Origin: Allochromatium vinosum DSM 180
GTDB taxonomy: Bacteria > Pseudomonadota > Gammaproteobacteria > Chromatiales > Chromatiaceae
NCBI RefSeq assembly: GCF_000025485.1
Contig: NC_013851.1
Span: 3,220,001-3,284,000 of the forward strand
Reading direction: 5' to 3'
DNA: 64,000 nt
The notes beneath the pieces were generated by a model. That model saw nothing but the letters and a program-made list of their open reading frames with translations, was not told where the DNA came from and ran no database searches. Positions 58,351 through 64,000 of this stretch are shown here, piece by piece. Every line of letters begins with the position of its first letter. The stretch's first letter is position 1. Made by a program: the position numbers and the translations under genes.

Positions 58351-58958
58351 GGATCGTCCTCCGGTTTGTCGTTGTAGAGACGGGATTCGGTCAGAATGGC
58401 ATCGAGCCGAACGTCCCAGGGACGCGGGTCGATGTGGTCGAGACGCTGGCATTCGTGCGCCACGCCGATCAGTCGTGGCCGGCGCCAGTGCGGGTGACGC
58501 CGCCGAAAGGCCAGCGTGCGATCGTAGAAACCGCCGCCCATGCCGAGACGATGCCCGCGCGCATCGAACCCGACCAGCGGCAGGATCATGAGGTCGAGGC
58601 AGATCGGGTGGATCAACTGGGGGCCGCGTCCGGCTGGCTCAGGGATGCCGAAGCGATTGGGCCGCAACCGCTCGCCCGGACGATAGCGCGCGAACCAGAG
58701 CGCGCCCTGGCGTCGCTTCAGCGGATTCAGGACCGGCAGATAGAAGCGCTTGGCGCGACAGGACTCGTGTTGCATCAGCGCGCGCGGATCGATTTCGCCA
58801 TCGGCAGGCCAGTAGAGCGCGATGCACCGTGCGCGTCGCACGCTCGGGTGTCGGATCAGACGACGGACCAGCGCTTTGGCATGCCGGCGCTGTGTGCGCG
58901 CGTCGAGTGCGCGGCGTGCCGCTCGCAGCCGCTGTCTGGTTCGCTGAGGGGGAGACAT
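58347..58958 (-). CDS. ygfA: 5-formyltetrahydrofolate cyclo-ligase (YgfA/Fau)
   Basis: 203-aa ATP-dependent enzyme that converts 5-formyltetrahydrofolate to methenyl-tetrahydrofolate. The conserved part is [24 protein letters not shown], split around the GMGGGFYDR signature. The ATG at 58958 gives the usual length; the frame open to 59030 runs into the 6S RNA gene. It lies directly downstream of the 6S RNA, the arrangement known in enterobacteria, where both are cotranscribed. Confidence 0.93.
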   Translation of the reverse strand: MSPPQRTRQRLRAARRALDARTQRRHAKALVRRLIRHPSVRRARCIALYWPADGEIDPRALMQHESCRAKRFYLPVLNPLKRRQGALWFARYRPGERLRPNRFGIPEPAGRGPQLIHPICLDLMILPLVGFDARGHRLGMGGGFYDRTLAFRRRHPHWRRPRLIGVAHECQRLDHIDPRPWDVRLDAILTESRLYNDKPEDDP

Positions 58959-58975
58959 GGGATGGCGTGAAGGAG

Positions 58976-59166
58976 AGACACCCCCCATCTGTGCCGTTGC
59001 AGGCCCTCGTTCTTGAACCATAGGGTTCAAGTGGGGACGACTGGCGCCACTTCAGGCTTTCCGCTCGGAGGCGGACATGCACAACCGCTTTGCCGTGCCA
59101 TCCCCGGGGTAGCGATTAGGCTCAAGAAAATACCCAGGCCGCTATCGAACACTACAGGGGGTGTCT
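58976..59166 (-). ncRNA. ssrS: 6S RNA (SsrS)
   Basis: RNA of about 190 nt that binds the sigma-70 RNA polymerase holoenzyme by mimicking an open promoter. A closing stem pairs GACACCCCC (59157-59165) with GGGGGTGTC (58977-58985). The 5' arm has TGTTCGATAGCGG, and the 3' arm holds the conserved CTTGAACC-(TAT)-GGTTCAAG hairpin followed by GGCCTGCAACGGCA, as in E. coli 6S. The place between zapA and ygfA is the conserved gammaproteobacterial location. Exact ends are estimated. Confidence 0.93.
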
Positions 59167-59176
59167 TGGGTTACAG

Positions 59177-59182
59177 GCTATA
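59177..59182 (-). promoter_or_regulatory. -10 element of the 6S RNA promoter, overlapping the zapA stop
   Basis: TATAGC on the minus strand lies about 10 bases before the 6S RNA 5' end. Its TAG is also the zapA stop codon. No good -35 is visible at 17 bases. Confidence 0.5.
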
Positions 59183-59555
59183 CCCTTTCGCGCGAGGCGT
59201 CCAGACTTGACTGCACCGGCGTTTCCGGTTCACTCTGGTGAGCCTGCTCATCGTCTTCGTCTCCGGCCAGCGCGTGATTGACACGCTCCTGGAGCTGGTG
59301 CAGGCGCCGGGTCAGCTCGCCCTCGGGACCGGAACGGGCGCGCTGGACCTGGATGAGATCATGCGCAATGTTGAGCGCGGCCATGACCGCGATGCGGTCG
59401 GTTCCGATCACACGTCCGGTCTGGCGGATCTCGCGCATACGCCCGTCGAGCAGTCGCGCCGATGCCTTCAGGTCGTCCTGCTCATGGAATTCGCAGGCGA
59501 TCCGGTATTCCTTGTCCAGGATCTTGATACTCAGTTGCAGCGGCTCTTCGATCAC
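59178..59555 (-). CDS. zapA: Cell division protein ZapA
   Basis: 125-aa FtsZ-ring crosslinker. The N-terminal globular domain (LQLSIKILDKEYRIACEFHEQDDLKASARLLD) is summarised here by its KILDKEYRI core. It is followed by IAVMAALNIAHDLIQVQ and a C-terminal coiled coil with an acidic tail. It starts with GTG at 59555, overlapping the stop of the upstream small gene by four bases (GTGA). The 6S RNA follows at once. Confidence 0.93.
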   Translation of the reverse strand: MIEEPLQLSIKILDKEYRIACEFHEQDDLKASARLLDGRMREIRQTGRVIGTDRIAVMAALNIAHDLIQVQRARSGPEGELTRRLHQLQERVNHALAGDEDDEQAHQSEPETPVQSSLDASRERV

Positions 59556-59774
59556 AGATTCTCCTCCATCGCGCGCAGTCGGGACAGCATGGCCTCGACG
59601 CGGCTCCGAGCTTGTTCGGTCTTTTCGATCAATTCACTGCGCTCGGCGACGAGCAGCTCCTGGCGCGCGCAGCGAGGCGTTCTCTTCCCTGAGCCTCTCG
59701 TTCAAGCGGATCAGGGCCGTCAACCGAAGTTCAAATTGATCGAGGTCAAACTTGGCCAAAGTCCGCGACTCCAT
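59552..59774 (-). pseudogene. TIGR02449-type (ZapB-like) small coiled-coil gene with a frameshift
   Basis: From the ATG at 59774 the frame reads MESRTLAKFDLDQFELRL and on to LREENASLRA, then leaves the family pattern at a GC run (59662-59670). In another frame the sequence continues QELLVAERSELIEKTEQA and ends MEENL with a stop that overlaps the zapA start. Adding one GC dinucleotide would join both parts into a normal 74-residue protein. It could be a real lesion, strain-level slippage or a sequencing error. Function of the family is not established; position before zapA is conserved. Confidence 0.8.
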
Positions 59775-59787
59775 TGGAATTCCGCGC

Positions 59788-59816
59788 ACTATAGAAGGGG
59801 CTTCGCGGGCGGTCAA
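59788..59816 (-). promoter_or_regulatory. Sigma-70 promoter for the ZapB-like/zapA/6S unit
   Basis: On the minus strand TTGACC (59811-59816), exactly 17 bases, then TATAGT (59788-59793). The predicted start is only about seven bases before the ATG at 59774, so the transcript would be nearly leaderless. Confidence 0.6.
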
Positions 59817-59840
59817 TCGGGCAGGTGTGCGTGCTATGAT
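59812..59840 (+). promoter_or_regulatory. Extended -10 promoter for ygfB-pepP-ubiH
   Basis: TG-C-TATGAT (59832-59840) is an extended -10 element. The -35 position 17 bases upstream (59812-59817, GTCAAT) is weak and overlaps the -35 of the opposite promoter. Confidence 0.5.
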
Positions 59841-59939
59841 CCTGGATCATCCAGCAAGGCTCAAGCATACCTGTAATGACGGGAGGTCGCCACGGACATC
59901 ATCGACCCTGACATCGGCCCTTATCTCGACGCCGGGCCA

Positions 59940-60473
59940 TTGAACCCCTCGCCCAGCGAGGCGCACGGCATCCTCTGCGGCCTGATCTGCGGCGGGGAAG
60001 CGCACGCCCTTGAATCCTGGCTCGCACAGGTCGCGCCCACCCCAGACGCCGGAGAGGCGCTGGTCGCCGAAGGGCGCGCGGCCCTGCGCGAATGCGGGCT
60101 GGCCATCGAGCGCGAGTTCCAGGGGCGGGAACCACTGATTGGACTCCCCTCCCCCGGCGACTCGGCCCCGCTCGGCGAGCGCGCGCTCTGGCTCTACGAC
60201 TGGATACGCGGCTTTCTCTACGCACTCGGTCTGGTGTCCCTGTCGGAGTCCGACCTCTCCGAGCAGGGACGCGAGATCCTGCGCGATCTCACGGCCATCA
60301 CCCAGATGGATCTCGACGACCTGGAGGAAACCGAGGAGAACGAGCAGGCGCTCGCCGAAGTGGTCGAGTTCGTTCGGGTCGCAGCCATGCTGATCCATCA
60401 CGAGCGCGCCGTCGCACGCGCTCAGACCACAAATCAGGCGATCTCCACCGGCCCAGAGACAGACCCCGAATGA
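59940..60473 (+). CDS. ygfB: UPF0149 family protein YgfB
   Basis: At least 177 aa, cytoplasmic, function not firmly known. Family features are SEAHGILCGLICGG near the start, LYDWIRGFLYALGLVS in the middle and EVVEFVRVAAMLIHHE near the end. TTG at 59940 is the first standard start codon, but the family has about 15-20 more residues in front. The same frame is open from 59880 and encodes DIIDPDIGPYLDAGPL, with GGGAGG (59881-59886) five bases before an ACG at 59892. A non-standard start there is possible. Its end overlaps pepP (ATGA). Confidence 0.9.
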   Translation: MNPSPSEAHGILCGLICGGEAHALESWLAQVAPTPDAGEALVAEGRAALRECGLAIEREFQGREPLIGLPSPGDSAPLGERALWLYDWIRGFLYALGLVSLSESDLSEQGREILRDLTAITQMDLDDLEETEENEQALAEVVEFVRVAAMLIHHERAVARAQTTNQAISTGPETDPE

Positions 60474-61777
60474 CCCGTTCCGAATACAGACGCCGACGCC
60501 GCGCGCTGGCCAACACGATCGGTGCGGACGCACTCGCCATCCTGCCGGCGGCGCGCGAGGTGACGCGCAATCGCGACGTTCACTACCCGTTCCGTCAGAG
60601 CAGTGACTTCAGCTATCTGACCGGCTTCCCCGAACCGGACGCCTGGCTCGTGATCGCACCCAAGCGTCAGGAAGGTGAATTCGTCCTCTTCTGCCGTCCG
60701 CGCGATCCGGAGCGCGAGCAGTGGGATGGAGCGCGTCTCGGAGTCGAGGGCGCGATCGAGGCGTTCGGCGCCGACGAGGCCCATCCGCTGAGTGAACTCG
60801 ACACCCTGATGCCGACGCTCATCGATGGGCGTCAACGGCTTTACTACCCGATTGGCACCGACTCGATGCTGGACGCCCAGGTCATGGGCTGGGTCAGGCA
60901 GGTGCGCGCCAAAGCGCGAACCGGTGCCGTCGCGCCCGAGACCTTCGTCACCCTCGAATCCGTGCTGCACGCGCAGCGTCTCATCAAGAGCCCAGCCGAG
61001 ATCGCCGTCATGCGCCGCGCCGCCAAGATCTCGGCACGCGCGCACAGCGAACTGATGCGTCTGTGCCGCCCCGGTCTGAACGAAGCACGGCTGGAGGCGG
61101 AGTTCCAGCACCAGTGCGCGCTGGCCGGTGCTCGGCATCTGGCCTATCCGAGCATCGTCGCCGGCGGCGAGCACGCTTGCGTGCTGCACTATGTCGAGAA
61201 CTCGGCGCCGCTACGCGACGGCGATCTGGTACTGATCGACGCCGGCTGCGAGCTGGACGGCTATGCCTCGGACATCACCCGCACCTTTCCAGTCAACGGG
61301 CGGTTCAGTCCAGCCCAGCGGACGATCTACGAACTGGTGCTGAAGGCACAACGGGCGGCCATCGAGCGCGCGCGTCCGGGGCATCACTGGAACGAACCGC
61401 ACGAAGCGGCGGTCAAGGTGTTGACCAAGGGACTGGTGGAATTGGGTATCCTGAACGGCAAGACCAAGGATCTGATCAAGGACGAGGCGCACAAGCCCTA
61501 TTACATGCACCGCACCGGCCACTGGCTGGGCATGGATGTGCACGACGTCGGCGCCTACAAGCGCGACGGCGACTGGTGCGAACTGGAACCCGGCATGGTG
61601 CTGACCGTGGAGCCTGGGCTCTATCTGTCGCACGACGAGGCCGTGCCCGAGCTCTATCGCGGCATCGGCGTGCGCATCGAGGACGATGTACTCATCACGG
61701 AACAGGGCCACGAGATCCTCTCGGCTGGGGCGCCCAAGGATCCCGAGGCGATCGAGACACTGATGCAGCGAGGTTGA
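60470..61777 (+). CDS. pepP: Xaa-Pro aminopeptidase P
   Basis: 435-aa metalloaminopeptidase that removes an N-terminal residue before proline. The N-terminal creatinase-like domain is about 1-170. The pita-bread catalytic domain carries the metal ligands in LIDAGCELDGYASDITRTFP (two aspartates), GHWLGMDVHD, TVEPGLY and RIEDDVL. The start at 60470 overlaps ygfB. The gene order ygfB-pepP-ubiH-ubiI is conserved with E. coli. Confidence 0.96.
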   Translation: MTRSEYRRRRRALANTIGADALAILPAAREVTRNRDVHYPFRQSSDFSYLTGFPEPDAWLVIAPKRQEGEFVLFCRPRDPEREQWDGARLGVEGAIEAFGADEAHPLSELDTLMPTLIDGRQRLYYPIGTDSMLDAQVMGWVRQVRAKARTGAVAPETFVTLESVLHAQRLIKSPAEIAVMRRAAKISARAHSELMRLCRPGLNEARLEAEFQHQCALAGARHLAYPSIVAGGEHACVLHYVENSAPLRDGDLVLIDAGCELDGYASDITRTFPVNGRFSPAQRTIYELVLKAQRAAIERARPGHHWNEPHEAAVKVLTKGLVELGILNGKTKDLIKDEAHKPYYMHRTGHWLGMDVHDVGAYKRDGDWCELEPGMVLTVEPGLYLSHDEAVPELYRGIGVRIEDDVLITEQGHEILSAGAPKDPEAIETLMQRG

Positions 61778-61779
61778 GG

Positions 61780-63012
61780 ATGGCCGAATTCGACGTGGTG
61801 ATCGTGGGTGGTGGTCTGGTCGGTGGCAGTCTGGCCAGCGCGCTGCACGACTTGCCGCTGCGGGTGGCGCTGATCGAATCGGCCCCCGTGCGCGCCTCGA
61901 ACCAACCGAGTCCGGACGAGCGCGTCATTGCGCTGTCGCTCGGCAGCCGGCGCATCTTCGGCGGCCTCGGCGTCTGGCCGGCCATCGCTCCTGTGGCCGA
62001 ACCCATTCTGAGCGTGCATGTCTCGGATCGCGGTCACTGCGGTTTCAGCCGGCTCGACCGCCGCGAGGAAGGCGTCGAGGCGTTCGGCTATGTGACACCG
62101 GCACGCGCCATGGATCTCGCGCTCCAGGAATCGCTCGAACAGGCGCCCAATATCCAGACCCTGCGCCCGGCCCGGCTGCTCGATCATCGCGTCGGTGCTG
62201 ATGGCGTCGAGCTGGACATCCAGGTCGGCGGTGAGCGCCGGCACGTCACGACCCGTCTGCTGGTGGCCGCCGATGGCGGTGACTCCAGCGTGCGCGAGCG
62301 GCTTGGACTCCAGGTCGACGAACACGATTACGGGCAGGACGCCGTTATCACCACCGTGCTGGCGGACCGGCCGCACCCTGGTCGGGCCTTCGAGCGTTTC
62401 ACCGATACCGGCCCCCTGGCCATGCTGCCCATGCCCGGTGGACGCTATTCGGTGGTCTGGACCTGCCGGCCGACCGAGACGACCGGCCTGCTCTCACTCA
62501 CGGAGGCCGATTTCGTCGCGCGCCTGCAAGCGCGTTTCGGCTGGCGTCTGGGCCGGCTGAGCGCGCCCTCGCGGCGTCAAGCCCATCCGCTCAAGCTCAA
62601 GCTGGTGCGCGAGACCATCCACGAGCGGCTGGTGCTGATCGGCAATGCCGCTCACACCCTGCATCCGGTCGCCGGCCAGGGTTTCAATCTGGGTCTGCGC
62701 GATGTCGCGGCGCTGGCCGAGGCCCTTGGCGAGGCCGCACGACACGGTCGGGATGCCGGCGCCTCCAGCACGCTCGCCGACTACGCCCGCTGGCGCGGAC
62801 GCGACCAGGCCGATACCGCGCGCCTGACCGATACCCTGGCACGGCTGTTCGTCGTCCCCTGGCGTCCGGTGCGCATCGCACGCAATCTGGGACTGCTGGG
62901 ACTGGATCTGTTGCCGGCGGCGCGTCATCGGCTGGCGCGCCGCTTCATGGGACTCGATGGTTCCCTGCCGCGTCTGGCCCGCGGTCTGCCATTGGAGACA
63001 CGGCATGTCTGA
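61780..63012 (+). CDS. ubiH: 2-octaprenyl-6-methoxyphenol hydroxylase UbiH
   Basis: 410-aa FAD monooxygenase of ubiquinone synthesis. The FAD dinucleotide motif VIVGGGLVGGSLA is at the N-terminus, ADGGDSSVRERLG in the middle, and the second FAD motif LIGNAAHTLHPVAGQGFNLGLRD (seen from about residue 286) near the end. It starts two bases after the pepP stop and overlaps the next hydroxylase by eight bases. UbiH and UbiI paralogues are neighbours here as in E. coli. Confidence 0.94.
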   Translation: MAEFDVVIVGGGLVGGSLASALHDLPLRVALIESAPVRASNQPSPDERVIALSLGSRRIFGGLGVWPAIAPVAEPILSVHVSDRGHCGFSRLDRREEGVEAFGYVTPARAMDLALQESLEQAPNIQTLRPARLLDHRVGADGVELDIQVGGERRHVTTRLLVAADGGDSSVRERLGLQVDEHDYGQDAVITTVLADRPHPGRAFERFTDTGPLAMLPMPGGRYSVVWTCRPTETTGLLSLTEADFVARLQARFGWRLGRLSAPSRRQAHPLKLKLVRETIHERLVLIGNAAHTLHPVAGQGFNLGLRDVAALAEALGEAARHGRDAGASSTLADYARWRGRDQADTARLTDTLARLFVVPWRPVRIARNLGLLGLDLLPAARHRLARRFMGLDGSLPRLARGLPLETRHV

Positions 63013-64000
63013 GATCCAGACCTCCTTCGATGTGGTCGTTGTCGGTGGTGGCATGGTCGGTACGGCCTTCGCCGCCGCGCTTTCGGGTCACGGACTGGCG
63101 GTCGCGGTGGTCGAATCGCGTCGGCCGGTGTGCGACTGGCCGGCCGGCGAGATCGACCTCCGGGTCTCGGCCCTGAGCCGTTCCAGTCAGCACTTCCTGG
63201 AGCGCCTCGAAGTCTGGGGACGCATCCAGGAACTCGGCGTGAGTGCCTATCGCGAGATGCACGTCTGGGACGCACTCGGCGGCGGTCACATCCATTTCGA
63301 CAGCCAGACGCTCGGCGAACCCGACCTGGGGCATATCGTCGAGAACCGCGTTATCCAGCTCGCGCTCTGGGAGTCACTCGCGAATGCCGACGACGTCCGG
63401 CTCCTGTGCCCGGCAGGCATCGTGGATCTGGAGATGGACGCTGCCGGCACCCGGCTCATCCTCACCGATGGACGCTCGATCACCGCTCGGCTGCTGGTCG
63501 GTGCCGACGGACGTGACTCCCTGGTCCGCACTCTGGCCGGAATCGAAACCGAAGGCTGGGACTACGGCCAGCGCGCCATCGTCGCCCATGTCAGGCCCGC
63601 CGAATGGCATCGCGAAACGGCCTGGCAGCGCTTTCTGCCGACCGGCCCGCTGGCGCTGCTGCCGCTGGCCGACGGACGCTGCTCGATCGTGTGGTCGGCC
63701 GACGACGCGCGGGCGGCCGAACTCATGGCGCTCGATGACGCGGCCTTTTCGGCGACCTTGAGCGAGGCCTCCGAGTTTCGGCTCGGCGCACTCAGGCTCG
63801 ACAGCGCGCGCGCGGCCATCCCGCTGCGACTGCAACATACCAAGACCTATGTGCGTCCGGGGCTCGCGCTCATCGGCGACGCCGCCCACGCCATTCACCC
63901 GCTCGCCGGCCAGGGCGTCAATCTCGGTTTCATGGACGCGGCTGAACTGGCCGCGGCATTGGACGTCGGCCTGGCGTGCAAGCGCGACATCGCCGGACTC
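63005..64000 (+). CDS. ubiI: UbiH/UbiF/VisC-type FAD hydroxylase, probably UbiI (3' end cut off)
   Basis: At least 332 codons, open to the window end. The FAD motif VVVGGGMVGTAFAAAL is at the start, ALSRSSQHFLERL and VGADGRDSLVRTLAG follow, and LIGDAAHAIHPLAGQGVNLGF is the second FAD motif near 64 kb. By position after ubiH it should be the ubiI (visC) hydroxylase of ubiquinone synthesis. Sequence alone cannot separate UbiI from UbiF or UbiM. About 70-80 residues are missing. Confidence 0.88.
   Translation, partial: MSEIQTSFDVVVVGGGMVGTAFAAALSGHGLAVAVVESRRPVCDWPAGEIDLRVSALSRSSQHFLERLEVWGRIQELGVSAYREMHVWDALGGGHIHFDSQTLGEPDLGHIVENRVIQLALWESLANADDVRLLCPAGIVDLEMDAAGTRLILTDGRSITARLLVGADGRDSLVRTLAGIETEGWDYGQRAIVAHVRPAEWHRETAWQRFLPTGPLALLPLADGRCSIVWSADDARAAELMALDDAAFSATLSEASEFRLGALRLDSARAAIPLRLQHTKTYVRPGLALIGDAAHAIHPLAGQGVNLGFMDAAELAAALDVGLACKRDIAGL

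Noticed and set aside
59178-59876. Plus-strand frames across zapA and the ZapB-like gene (e.g. 59238-59876)
   Set aside because: Antisense shadows; the minus strand shows ZapA motifs and the GTGA overlap.

Overview
The window is high-GC, gene-dense chromosome from a gammaproteobacterium, most likely a purple sulfur bacterium of the Chromatiaceae and plausibly Allochromatium vinosum or a close relative. The pointers are the 8Fe-8S ferredoxin at 44.0-44.3 kb (from memory it matches the classical Chromatium vinosum ferredoxin), a CowN nitrogenase-protection protein, cytochrome c4, a Gram-negative porin, and typical gammaproteobacterial gene order (ygfA-6S RNA-zapA / ygfB-pepP-ubiH-ubiI; mreBCD-mrdAB-rlpA-dacA-lipB; ftsYEX). 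I saw no tRNA or rRNA genes, insertion sequences, prophage or CRISPR. The taxon name is inference.

Layout. 0-7.5 kb: end of lptB, then rpoN-hpf-ptsN-hprK-rapZ-EIIA(Man)-ptsH-ptsI, a regulatory phosphotransferase chain with no sugar permease in view, followed by mgtE. 9-10.8 kb, minus strand: gatC-gatA without gatB. 11-20.1 kb: cell-shape and envelope run mreBCD-mrdA-rodA-rlpA-dacA, then a D-amino acid aminotransferase, ybeD and lipB. 20.1-22.1 kb, minus: cowN and an unrecognised secreted cysteine-rich protein of 504 residues.

22.2-43.7 kb is the accessory, signalling-rich part. It holds a solute-binding protein next to a membrane histidine kinase, a PAP2 phosphatase, a Uma2 protein, a 1705-residue hybrid kinase with its own solute-binding domain, a REC-HD-GYP c-di-GMP phosphodiesterase, and a truncated Tll0287-like (DUF3365) sensor fragment. 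These are followed by a SCO/PCuAC copper-chaperone pair, cytochrome c4, an MFS transporter, a PAS-GGDEF-EAL protein, a CheB-CheR-PAS fusion and a family 2 glycosyltransferase. Three c-di-GMP or phosphorelay modules beside a polysaccharide-type synthase suggest surface or biofilm control, but that link is inference.

44-64 kb returns to housekeeping: ferredoxin, coaD, rsmD, two M16 peptidases, ftsY-ftsE-ftsX, then a minus-strand run rph-rdgB-yggS-proC-yggT-DUF167-EEP. Next come a strongly promoted porin, rpiA, ygfA, 6S RNA, zapA, a frameshifted ZapB-like gene, and a divergent ygfB-pepP-ubiH-ubiI operon cut by the window end.

Points most worth checking: the unknown secreted protein, the internal duplication in the solute-binding protein, the truncated heme-sensor fragment, probable non-standard start codons of mreC and ygfB, a candidate sigma-54 promoter for cowN, the GC-repeat frameshift before zapA, and overlapping divergent promoters at 59.8 kb. 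All promoter calls were made by eye.
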